The notes below the pieces were generated by a model. It was not told the DNA's origin and made no database searches. It saw only the letters and a program-made list of their open reading frames with translations. From NCBI RefSeq assembly GCF_000152985.1, contig NZ_CH672395.1:351849-415848 (forward strand): 64,000 nucleotides of DNA, in the 5' to 3' direction. Every line of letters starts with the position of its first letter. Within the stretch, counting starts at the first letter, position 1. Both the position numbers and the translations under genes were made by a program. This DNA comes from Leeuwenhoekiella blandensis MED217. GTDB lineage: Bacteria; Bacteroidota; Bacteroidia; Flavobacteriales; Flavobacteriaceae. Shown here in pieces: positions 1 through 7,411 of the stretch.

Positions 1-948
1 TCTTTAACCTATGAGGTCAATGCTTTTAATGATCGGTTAAAAGCGAGTTTATTTGGGAAATACTATCAGCAAAAAACCATTAGTAAAGATCCGGCGATTG
101 TAACCAATGAAGCAGGTAACCGTGTGATCGTTGACGAAGTGGTAAGCAGTAATAAAGAATTTGAGGGTTATGGTTTTGCTGCTTCTTACGGAATTACTCC
201 AGAAGTGTTTCTACTCGCATCTGCAGAAAAAGCCATTCGTTTACCCAATGAGACCGAAATTTTTGGTAACGATGGGGATAACGTAGTTGCCAACGCCAGT
301 ATTAACCCTGAGCAGAGTAATAATTACAACTTAGGATTTCGATTTGGAGCCTTTACCTTCAACAAACATCGGGTTACACTATCGACCAATGTTTTTACAC
401 GAAACATCAAAGACCGTATAGGCTTACCTATTGAAAATTCACTGAATGTAGATGACGAACTTATCGTTTATGTAAATCAGGGAAGTGGTACTTCACAAGG
501 TTTTGATGCGCAGGTCAACTATGTGTACAACGACAAGCTTTCGGCCAATTTCAATATTTCAAAATTTGATTTGGAGATTGAAAACCGTGGGACAGAGGTC
601 GCTGTGCCCAACACGCCTTTCCTTACGATGAACGGAAATCTACGCTATTCTCTAGATAATCTATTTCAGAAAAAGTCGCGCTTAGACTTGTTCTATACGC
701 TCTATTATACCGGTGAATTTTCATACTTGGTTCCACAGGGATCTAATACCGTAGGCGATGATTTTTTTAAAGTTCCTGAGCAGTTGGCACAGGATTTTGG
801 GATGAGTTACACCTTCCCTAAAAAACGCTTTGTGCTCAGTTTTGATGTTAAGAACATCTTTGACAAGCCTTTGTATGATAACCTTTCGGTACAAAAACCG
901 GGAAGAGCATTCTATTTAAAACTTAACTATTCAATCAATAAATTTTAA
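1..948 (+). CDS. TonB-dependent receptor, C-terminal part (5' end outside window)
   Basis: The reading frame is open from base 1 and ends at a TAA at 946-948, so only the last ~315 residues of an outer-membrane beta-barrel receptor are present. Visible features are alternating amphipathic strands, an internal Asn/Gly-rich turn pattern, and a C-terminus of the PGRAFYLKLNYSINKF type, with a terminal aromatic residue as expected for BAM-inserted barrels. TonB receptors import large substrates such as iron chelates using the proton motive force. The next gene, a DUF4374 lipoprotein 19 bases downstream, suggests an iron/siderophore-type uptake pair, but this is inference. The plug domain and any signal peptide lie upstream. 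The GTG at 124 is an internal codon, not the start. Confidence 0.9.
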   Translation, partial: SLTYEVNAFNDRLKASLFGKYYQQKTISKDPAIVTNEAGNRVIVDEVVSSNKEFEGYGFAASYGITPEVFLLASAEKAIRLPNETEIFGNDGDNVVANASINPEQSNNYNLGFRFGAFTFNKHRVTLSTNVFTRNIKDRIGLPIENSLNVDDELIVYVNQGSGTSQGFDAQVNYVYNDKLSANFNISKFDLEIENRGTEVAVPNTPFLTMNGNLRYSLDNLFQKKSRLDLFYTLYYTGEFSYLVPQGSNTVGDDFFKVPEQLAQDFGMSYTFPKKRFVLSFDVKNIFDKPLYDNLSVQKPGRAFYLKLNYSINKF

Positions 949-967
949 TCGTTTAAACAAAAAAGCA

Positions 968-2326
968 ATGAAACGTATATTCTTAAACTTAAAAGCTTTT
1001 TCTCTCATAACCCTTTTGGGACTCGCAGCATCTTGTAGCTCAGATGATGATAACACCGGTGTGGTGGGACCAGAGCCTGAAGAAGCACGTATGATCACCA
1101 TCGCCGCTGCGCGTATGGGCGACAATCCGGGAGATGGTAATGGAGGAACCTTGATTTACTCCGTAACCAGTGCAGAGGCAAAAGACCCTTCGGTTTCTAT
1201 TGAGCCTTTTGATAACGGATTTATCGTGCCTTCTAACCGAACTGCAAGATTACAAGCTTCAGAAGATGGATCGACTATTTTCAACATCAGCTATGCGGGA
1301 GACACCGGAGGAAACTACACAAAATATGACGTTCAAGGTGGACAGAATTTTGAACAAATTGGTTCAGCCATTAGTATCGCACCTTATGTAGGGACGGCTC
1401 CACGATGGATCAAACTTTTTGATGGTGATCAAACAGGAGCGGCAGTTTATGCTTCTACCGAGCATCAATTTGACGATAACGGTACTCCGGCGGATGAGTC
1501 TGATGACACGTATTTACGTACAGATGTTACTTTAGGCGTGGTGACACTAGACCTGGTAAACTCAGCAATCAAAAATTTTGAAGAAACAAATGTTGCTTTA
1601 CCAGCAGATTTGGAAGCGCAAGGATTTTTTATTGGTAGAACAGATATGCCAACCCTAAATGCAGCTGGTGATAAATTGTACATCGGAGCACGTTTAGATA
1701 AAGTTGATCCTGAAACTACTGAAAGAGACCGAAATTTTGATCCTTTAGAATCTATTACCATCGTGTTAGACTACCCGTCATTACTTAATCCTGAAGTGAT
1801 TATGTCTGGAGTAGGAAAAGGTAATACTAGCGGTTACCGAAGCATCAACGCTTTTGAATACAACGGTGCCGTGTACCAAGCCAACCAAGGTGACCCTCAA
1901 GGATCTCACATCTTACGTATAGGTTCAGACAATGAATATGATGATTCGTATGTTTTCAATCTTGATGATGCTTTAGGTGTTGATGGTGCTTACATCCTGG
2001 CGTGGAGACCCGCTGCAAACGGAAAAGCAGTGGTAGCGTATCGTCACGAGGGTTCTGCAGAAGGTGTTGCAGGAGCTCAAGGTTTCTTTGCATTGGTAAA
2101 CTTAGAAGCTAGAACGGCACAGCAAATTACAGAGATTCCTTACGATCCTGATTTTTACTTATTCCAGTATCAAGGTTTTGCGGTTGACGGAAACGAAATT
2201 TATGTAACCCAAGCGCCTGTAGGTGAAAATGGAAACATCTACGTGATCGATACCGAAACCGGAGCGGTTACTCAAGGAGCAGAATTAGTAAATGTTGAAG
2301 GAAGCCACTTTATTGGTGCGTTCTAA
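968..2326 (+). CDS. DUF4374 domain-containing lipoprotein
   Basis: The 452-residue protein starts with a lipoprotein signal peptide: Lys/Arg N-terminus, hydrophobic stretch, then LAASCSSDDD, with Cys near residue 23 as the lipidated residue and acidic residues after it that suit surface or outer-membrane sorting. The rest is a repetitive beta-rich, propeller-like domain (blocks such as 'LYIGARLDK' and 'IYVIDTETGAV'), which I recognise as the DUF4374 type. Genes of this family commonly follow TonB receptors in Bacteroidota, and here the gene lies 19 bases after one, so co-transcription is likely. Its role is probably to bind or deliver the receptor substrate; the substrate cannot be read from the sequence. 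A terminator hairpin follows. Confidence 0.85.
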   Translation: MKRIFLNLKAFSLITLLGLAASCSSDDDNTGVVGPEPEEARMITIAAARMGDNPGDGNGGTLIYSVTSAEAKDPSVSIEPFDNGFIVPSNRTARLQASEDGSTIFNISYAGDTGGNYTKYDVQGGQNFEQIGSAISIAPYVGTAPRWIKLFDGDQTGAAVYASTEHQFDDNGTPADESDDTYLRTDVTLGVVTLDLVNSAIKNFEETNVALPADLEAQGFFIGRTDMPTLNAAGDKLYIGARLDKVDPETTERDRNFDPLESITIVLDYPSLLNPEVIMSGVGKGNTSGYRSINAFEYNGAVYQANQGDPQGSHILRIGSDNEYDDSYVFNLDDALGVDGAYILAWRPAANGKAVVAYRHEGSAEGVAGAQGFFALVNLEARTAQQITEIPYDPDFYLFQYQGFAVDGNEIYVTQAPVGENGNIYVIDTETGAVTQGAELVNVEGSHFIGAF

Positions 2327-2350
2327 TTAAGACAGACTTAATACACATGT

Positions 2351-2378
2351 AAAAGCCTCGAGAAATCGGGGCTTTTTT
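2351..2378 (+). terminator. Rho-independent terminator after the DUF4374 gene
   Basis: AAAAGCCTCG and CGGGGCTTTT form a 10-bp stem with one G-U type mismatch around a short AGAAAT loop, followed by a T run. It lies 24 bases after the stop codon and separates the two convergent transcription units. Confidence 0.8.
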
Positions 2379-2426
2379 ATGGCACCGCCAGAGAGCGAAT
2401 TTACTTTTGGTAGTCTATGTCTGTTC

Positions 2427-3767
2427 TCAAAACTGAAGCGTAAACTCGGTTCCTGTGCCGGGTTCGCTTTTAAGCTGAATTTTCCCTTTATGTAAGGTCA
2501 TAATCTGTTTGCTCAAGCTCAGACCGATACCGCTACCGGTCTTTTTGGTGCTGAAGAAAGGAATAAAGATACTTTCTTTAATTTCTTCTGGAATGCCGCT
2601 GCCGTTGTCTAAAACTTTCAATAGCACACGACCTTTAGCGTTTTGCGTAGCGTTGACATAAATTTTAGGCTGTGCGACCATTTTTGTGGCGTCAATGGCA
2701 TTGAGAATAAGATTGATCAAAACCTGCTCGATGAGGTAACTGTCAATTTCTAAAAGCATCTCCGGCTGATCCATTCCAAAACTTAACTCCACAGGTTTGT
2801 CTGCAAGTGTGGGCTGCAGCAAGTCGTTTATGTTTGTAAAGAGTTCGTTGACGCTCACCGTTTCCAGATTGAGGTGCGTGACTTTACTCAGGCTGCGATA
2901 GGTTTTTGCAAATTTCATCAGCCCTTCACTTCGCTTTTTGATACTGCTGATGCCAGCATGCAGATCATCCAGATCAATTTCAGTTTCTTGATTGGTTTTT
3001 GAAGCTGCGATGTGCTGTTGTAAGGTTTCGGCAAGGGAAGAAATAGGCGCGATACTATTCATAATTTCGTGGGTCATCACGCTTAGCAATTTCTTCCAGG
3101 CATCAGATTCATTCTGATTAAGTGTGTCTTCAATATTTTGCAACACGACCAGTTTAAAAGCATCTTCCTCTACCTGAAAAACTGTTTCAGAGATCAAGAC
3201 TTTCAGATGTTCGTTTTTCAACGTAATACTTATGGAAGTCGCTTCGGTACGATACGTATCAAAAAGCTCCTCGTAGAGTTTCGGTCTTCTTTTTTCAACA
3301 AAATGAATGTTCTTAAACGCAGGTAGATCAAGCGTGCTCAGTATAGATTCGTTGGCCCAAAGAATAGCGCCTGAATCTAAATTGTAGGCAATAATACCCA
3401 CATCAACCATCTCTAATATTTTTTGAAGATAGACAAATTGCGCCTGACGCTCATTGTTGATGGCTTTGATGGTTTTGTTTACCGAATTGAAGCCTTTATG
3501 TAAATTTCTAAGATCCTGCGGACCGTGTTTTTCTGAAAACCATCGTGAAAAGTCGCGGTACTTGACGGCTTCAAAAAAATCATCCATCGCTACAAAACGC
3601 CTGATGAGAAATTGATGTAAAAAATAGAGCAAACCAATGCTTGCCAGACTTCCTCCCAGTATCGCATAAGTATTCAACTTTACGAGGCCAAAGGCCAACA
3701 CCACCAGCGCTGCCAGCAAAAGCAACACCCTTAGTAAGAGTCCGGCGGTATAGCGTTTATAGGTCAT
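2427..3767 (-). CDS. Membrane sensor histidine kinase (NtrB-like)
   Basis: This 446-residue kinase has two transmembrane segments (about residues 8-28 and 33-55), a linker with a PAS-like sensor region (about 110-210), a DHp helix with the phospho-acceptor His in VMTHEIMNSIAP, and a C-terminal HATPase domain with DNGSGIP (G1) and TGSGIGLSLSKQI (G2). It should phosphorylate the response regulator encoded just upstream, which overlaps it by 11 bases (3757-3767), so the two are translated from one minus-strand transcript. The HEIMNSIAP H-box resembles that of NtrB/NtrY-type kinases, which pair with sigma-54 activators. The loop between the two membrane segments is very short, so the signal is probably sensed in the membrane or cytoplasm. 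The signal itself is unknown; the divergent efflux operon suggests envelope or toxic-compound stress. Confidence 0.9.
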   Translation of the reverse strand: MTYKRYTAGLLLRVLLLLAALVVLAFGLVKLNTYAILGGSLASIGLLYFLHQFLIRRFVAMDDFFEAVKYRDFSRWFSEKHGPQDLRNLHKGFNSVNKTIKAINNERQAQFVYLQKILEMVDVGIIAYNLDSGAILWANESILSTLDLPAFKNIHFVEKRRPKLYEELFDTYRTEATSISITLKNEHLKVLISETVFQVEEDAFKLVVLQNIEDTLNQNESDAWKKLLSVMTHEIMNSIAPISSLAETLQQHIAASKTNQETEIDLDDLHAGISSIKKRSEGLMKFAKTYRSLSKVTHLNLETVSVNELFTNINDLLQPTLADKPVELSFGMDQPEMLLEIDSYLIEQVLINLILNAIDATKMVAQPKIYVNATQNAKGRVLLKVLDNGSGIPEEIKESIFIPFFSTKKTGSGIGLSLSKQIMTLHKGKIQLKSEPGTGTEFTLQF

Positions 3768-5103
3768 ATTTGTTGAGTCTGCGGTATAAGGCCGTGCGTG
3801 TAATACCCAATTCTTTAGCCGATTTTGAGATGTTGCCTTTGTTTTTCTCGATCACCTTTAGGATGGTGTTTTTTTCAACCGCATCCAAATTGGTCGTTTT
3901 TAATTTGAGTTCGGTTTCAGGCTGTTGTTCGATGGGGGAAAAAGCCAAATCTTCAGCATGTAGAATTCCTCCTTCAGCCATAATAACAGCGCGTTCTAAT
4001 GCATATTGTAACTCCCGTACATTTCCGGGAAACGGGTGCTCTTTAAGCTTTTTGATAAAGTCGGGATCAAGTTCAAACGAAGTTTTGCCATATTTTTCGG
4101 CATACATTTTCACAAAATAATGCGCGAGTAAGGTGAGGTCAGATTGGCGTTCCCGCAACGGCGGAATGATCAAATCAACTGTATTGATGCGGTAGATAAG
4201 ATCTTTTCTAAAGGTGTTTTCATCCGCGAGATCCTTTAGGCTAAGATTGGTTGCACAAATCAACCTGATGTCTACCGGGATCGCCTCATTGGCTCCCAAA
4301 GGCGTCACCTGCCGGTTTTGCAAAACCGTAAGCAACCGCGCCTGTTGCCGCAAGGGAATATTGCCAATTTCATCAAGAAATAAGGTTCCGCCATGGGCGG
4401 CTTCAAAACGTCCTTTTCGGTCTTCGCGCGCATCAGTAAATGCGCCTTTTTTGTAGCCAAAAAGTTCGCTTTCAAATAAACTTTCGGTGAGCGCACCCAC
4501 GTCTACTTTTACAAAAGGTTTGTGCTTACGCAACGAATTTTCGTGAATAGAACGTGCGATCAGGTCTTTACCGGTACCGTTTTCGCCTAAAACCAAAATA
4601 TTAGCATCGGTGGGCGCTACTTTTTTCAGCTTTACAAAAACCTCTTGCATAGGTTCGCTTTCCCCAATGATCTCGGTCGCCGAATCCAGCTTGATTTTAA
4701 GGGTTTTGTTTTTGCGTTTTTTGGTCAGGATTTCACTGATGGCATCGAGAAGCTTTTCATTTTTCCAGGGTTTGACCAGAAAATCAGAAGCCCCTTCTTT
4801 AAGCGATCGTATAGCAAGATCAATATCGCCATAGGCAGTGATGAGAATTACGTCTGTAGCCGGTTTCCAGGATTTGATTTTATTCAGCCAAAAAATACCT
4901 TCATTTCCCGTATTTACGAGTCCGTTGTAATTCATATCGAGAATAACAACATCAAAATCCTGCGCATTGAGGAGTCCTTGCAGCGCATTAGGATTTTTCT
5001 CCACGACCACCTGTTTTACTTTGGGTTTGAGCAAAAGCCGTAGCGCGGTGAGCACATCTTCATCGTCATCAATGACTAATATATGGGCGTCTTTGAGTTG
5101 CAT
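3757..5103 (-). CDS. Sigma-54-dependent response regulator (NtrC family)
   Basis: The 448-residue protein has an N-terminal receiver domain (acidic pocket IDDDED near residue 13, phospho-acceptor Asp in VVILDMNY near 56, Lys in FLVKPW). The central AAA+ domain has Walker A GENGTGKD, the sigma-54 contact loop GAFTDA (a known variant of GAFTGA), Walker B GGTLFLDEIG, and the arginine-finger region FRKDLIYRI. The C-terminus is a Fis-type helix-turn-helix (GNISKSAKELGITRTALYRRL). It activates RNA polymerase carrying sigma-54 from upstream sites. It is divergent from the ABC efflux operon with 204 bases between them, where a candidate inverted repeat and a -24/-12-like sequence lie, so that operon is the likely target. 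The kinase gene overlaps its 3' end. Confidence 0.93.
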   Translation of the reverse strand: MQLKDAHILVIDDDEDVLTALRLLLKPKVKQVVVEKNPNALQGLLNAQDFDVVILDMNYNGLVNTGNEGIFWLNKIKSWKPATDVILITAYGDIDLAIRSLKEGASDFLVKPWKNEKLLDAISEILTKKRKNKTLKIKLDSATEIIGESEPMQEVFVKLKKVAPTDANILVLGENGTGKDLIARSIHENSLRKHKPFVKVDVGALTESLFESELFGYKKGAFTDAREDRKGRFEAAHGGTLFLDEIGNIPLRQQARLLTVLQNRQVTPLGANEAIPVDIRLICATNLSLKDLADENTFRKDLIYRINTVDLIIPPLRERQSDLTLLAHYFVKMYAEKYGKTSFELDPDFIKKLKEHPFPGNVRELQYALERAVIMAEGGILHAEDLAFSPIEQQPETELKLKTTNLDAVEKNTILKVIEKNKGNISKSAKELGITRTALYRRLNKYDL

Positions 5104-5192
5104 ACGTACAATATTACAATTTATAAGGCTTCAGTTTTTGGGATAAAAGACTTATTTCTACAGGTCAATAAACTGTATCGCAGGCGTACATG

Positions 5193-5215
5193 AAGTGTAT
5201 CAAAACCGAACACTT
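5193..5215. promoter_or_regulatory. Inverted repeat, candidate activator binding site
   Basis: AAGTGT-N11-ACACTT forms perfect 6-bp arms. Its centre is about 87 bases upstream of the start point predicted from the -24/-12-like element, a usual distance for NtrC-family enhancer sites. That the neighbouring regulator binds here is inference. Confidence 0.4.
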
Positions 5216-5264
5216 TCAAATTGTATTTATTTATTAAAACATTGTAATTCAATTAATTATATTT

Positions 5265-5280
5265 TTGGCACAGTATTGCT
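5265..5280 (+). promoter_or_regulatory. Sigma-54-like -24/-12 promoter for the efflux operon
   Basis: TTGGCAC-AGTA-TTGCT contains both conserved blocks of the sigma-54 consensus, but the GG-to-GC spacing is one base shorter than canonical, which normally weakens such promoters. It lies 28 bases before the HlyD start and next to a sigma-54 activator gene. An exact TAnnTTTG motif (5260-5267) overlaps it, but its nearest TTG is only 15 bases upstream, too close for a good housekeeping promoter. Confidence 0.45.
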
Positions 5281-5307
5281 TAACTAGAAGGTGCAAACAA
5301 CTTATTT

Positions 5308-6561
5308 ATGGACATCCCTTTAGAAAAAAAGCGTTTTACAACTTCTAAAATACTGATGATCGTTGGTGCTGTGAGTATCGTCGCGCTCATCCTTTTTGTG
5401 ATTCTATCCACTACCGGAAATGCAAAACTGAATGTGCAAAAAGAACGCATAAGTATTGCCACTGCGACGCAAGGCGTTTTTCAGGAAAATATCCCGGTGA
5501 ATGGTGTGGTGATGCCTATCACAACTATTTATCTCGATGCCTTAGAGGGTGGTCGCGTCGAGGAAAAGTTTGTAGAAGATGGGGCGATTATGAAAAAAGG
5601 CGAACCCATTTTAAGGCTTTCAAACACCGACTTAGAATTGAGTTTGGTCAATCAGGAAACGCAGGTGTATAATTTGCTGACGCAGATGCAGATTTCACAA
5701 AACGCAGCGCGCCAGAACACCATTAATAAACTCAATCAATATACCGATGTTGAGAACAGTCTTATTGAAGCCAAGCGTTTATACGAGCTCAACAAAAAAC
5801 TTTACGATAAGGATGCGATCGCGCGTCAGGATTTGATAAAATCTCAAAATGATTACAACTATCAGAAAGAGCGTATGCAACTTGCCAAGCAGATTTTGGA
5901 GCAAGATTCAATTGCGGTAAAACAGGAAAAAAATCAAGTGAGCAGTTCGTACCAGCGTACACAAAACGCCTTGGAGTTGATGCGTCGCAAAGTGGCAGAT
6001 CTTGTGGTGAAAGCGCCGGTTGACGGGCAATTAACTTCGCTGGATGCCGAAATTGGTCAGTCTAAGAACAAAGGAGAGCGTCTGGGGCAAATCGATGTGT
6101 TGAGCGGTTATAAGGTGCGTGTAGATATCGATGAGCATTATATTTCTAGAATTTACACCGGTCAGACCGGAAGCTTTGATTTTGACGGAAAGAACTACAC
6201 TTTGGTCATCAAAAAAGTTTACACACAAGTAACAAACGGAAGGTTTCAGGTAGATATGGAATTTGAATCTGAAGTTCCTGAAGGTATTCGTCGCGGGCAA
6301 ACGCTGCAAATACGTGTAGCATTAAGTCAGGAAAAGCAAGCGCTATTGATTCCGAAAGGGGGCTTTTTTCAAGAAACCGGTGGAAATTGGATTTTTAAAG
6401 TAAGTGAGGATGGAGCTTCAGCGTATAAAGCAGACATTTCACTAGGCAGTCAAAACACCGAATATTACGAAGTCTTAAGCGGCTTAGAACCCGGCGATCG
6501 TGTGATCACCAGCAGTTATGATAACTACAAAGAAGTGCAAGAATTGGTACTTCAGGATTAA
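5308..6561 (+). CDS. HlyD/MacA-type periplasmic adaptor (membrane fusion protein)
   Basis: The 417-residue protein has one N-terminal membrane anchor (about residues 13-35), then a beta-barrel/lipoyl segment, a long alpha-helical hairpin (about 105-215, rich in Gln, Leu, Lys and Arg), the second lipoyl half (VVKAPVDGQLTSLDAEIGQ) and a C-terminal membrane-proximal domain (LLIPKGGFFQETGGNWIFKV). Adaptors of this type link an inner-membrane ABC transporter to a TolC channel. It is the first gene of the operon that also holds the ATPases, six permeases and the TolC-type protein, so it can supply the bridge for all of them. The start is the first ATG after the promoter-like element. No lipoprotein cysteine is present, unlike many RND adaptors. 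Confidence 0.9.
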   Translation: MDIPLEKKRFTTSKILMIVGAVSIVALILFVILSTTGNAKLNVQKERISIATATQGVFQENIPVNGVVMPITTIYLDALEGGRVEEKFVEDGAIMKKGEPILRLSNTDLELSLVNQETQVYNLLTQMQISQNAARQNTINKLNQYTDVENSLIEAKRLYELNKKLYDKDAIARQDLIKSQNDYNYQKERMQLAKQILEQDSIAVKQEKNQVSSSYQRTQNALELMRRKVADLVVKAPVDGQLTSLDAEIGQSKNKGERLGQIDVLSGYKVRVDIDEHYISRIYTGQTGSFDFDGKNYTLVIKKVYTQVTNGRFQVDMEFESEVPEGIRRGQTLQIRVALSQEKQALLIPKGGFFQETGGNWIFKVSEDGASAYKADISLGSQNTEYYEVLSGLEPGDRVITSSYDNYKEVQELVLQD

Positions 6562-6572
6562 AATATAAACCT

Positions 6573-6617
6573 ATGACAACACTAATCATCACCCTATTAA
6601 CACTAATCGTTTCCTAA
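6573..6617 (+). CDS. Hydrophobic 14-residue micro-ORF coupled to the ABC ATPase gene
   Basis: The ATG at 6573 opens the reading frame MTTLIITLLTLIVS, which stops at TAA 6615-6617. The last A of that stop is the first base of the next ATG (6617), giving a TAATG stop/start overlap. The peptide is entirely uncharged and rich in Leu, Ile and Thr, so it could span or sit in the membrane. It may act as a translational-coupling leader for the ATPase, as a membrane micropeptide, or be accidental. No family is recognised. The 55 bases between the adaptor stop and the ATPase start are almost fully used by it. Confidence 0.35.
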   Translation: MTTLIITLLTLIVS

Positions 6618-7321
6618 TGATAAAAATTACAGACTTAGAGAAATACTACGCCACCGAAGAAGTGCGTACCATCGCCTTAAATAAATTGTCTTTTCAGGTT
6701 CAGGAAGGTGAATTTGTAGCCGTTATGGGACCTTCGGGTTGCGGTAAATCAACTTTACTTAACATCCTTGGTTTGCTGGACGATCCTGATGGAGGAAGTT
6801 TCATTTTCAACGGAATTGAAGTTGCCGGCTTTAATGAGCGCAAGCGTGCCGATTTGCGTAAGCACAACATCGGTTTTGTTTTTCAAAGCTTTAATCTCAT
6901 TGACGAACTCACCGTTTTTGAAAATGTAGAGCTTCCGCTGATCTATACCGGCGTAAAACCTGCAGAACGTAAAAAGCGTGTGGACGAAGTACTTGAGAAA
7001 ATGCAAATCATGCACCGTCGCAAACACTTTCCGCAGCAATTATCTGGAGGGCAGCAGCAACGTGTGGCCGTAGCACGCGCCGTGGTGAATAATCCTAAAC
7101 TCATACTTGCCGATGAACCTACCGGAAATCTGGACAGCAGCAACGGTAATGAAGTAATGGACCTGCTTACCGAACTCAACGAAGCCGGGACGACGATCAT
7201 TATGGTTACACATAGTGAGCACGATGCCAAATACAGCCACCGCATCATCAGGATGCTCGACGGTCAAAAAGTAACCGAAAATGTATTGACCGAGTATAAA
7301 AGCAAAACACTAGAAGTTTAA
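6617..7321 (+). CDS. ABC transporter ATP-binding protein (MacB/LolD-type), canonical
   Basis: This 234-residue nucleotide-binding subunit carries a full motif set: Walker A GPSGCGKST (residues 38-46), Q-loop FVFQSF (87-92), signature LSGGQ (142-146) followed by the usual Arg, Walker B LILADE (162-167), D-loop GNLD (170-173) and the switch His in VTHSEHD. It powers the mechanotransmission-type permeases encoded downstream. The length is normal for stand-alone MacB/LolD ATPases. Its start overlaps the stop of the upstream micro-ORF. A 90-base gap follows before the first permease, the longest spacing within this part of the operon. Confidence 0.95.
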   Translation: MIKITDLEKYYATEEVRTIALNKLSFQVQEGEFVAVMGPSGCGKSTLLNILGLLDDPDGGSFIFNGIEVAGFNERKRADLRKHNIGFVFQSFNLIDELTVFENVELPLIYTGVKPAERKKRVDEVLEKMQIMHRRKHFPQQLSGGQQQRVAVARAVVNNPKLILADEPTGNLDSSNGNEVMDLLTELNEAGTTIIMVTHSEHDAKYSHRIIRMLDGQKVTENVLTEYKSKTLEV

Positions 7322-7411
7322 AATTCCTTACGGGGATTCATTCATCAATCGGCAGCTGCCGAAAATCAATCAATTAAACGGGACTTCATCACTCCCTATA
7401 TAGTATCAGTT

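Noticed and set aside
3641-4120. 159-codon open frame on the plus strand across the kinase/regulator junction
   Set aside because: It runs opposite the overlapping two-component genes, whose motifs are unambiguous, and has a biased Ser/Leu/Arg composition.
5260-5267. Exact TAnnTTTG box before the efflux operon
   Set aside because: The nearest TTG box is only 15 bases upstream against 18-20 at the convincing promoters, and the box overlaps the -24 element. Kept only as a remark in the sigma-54 entry.
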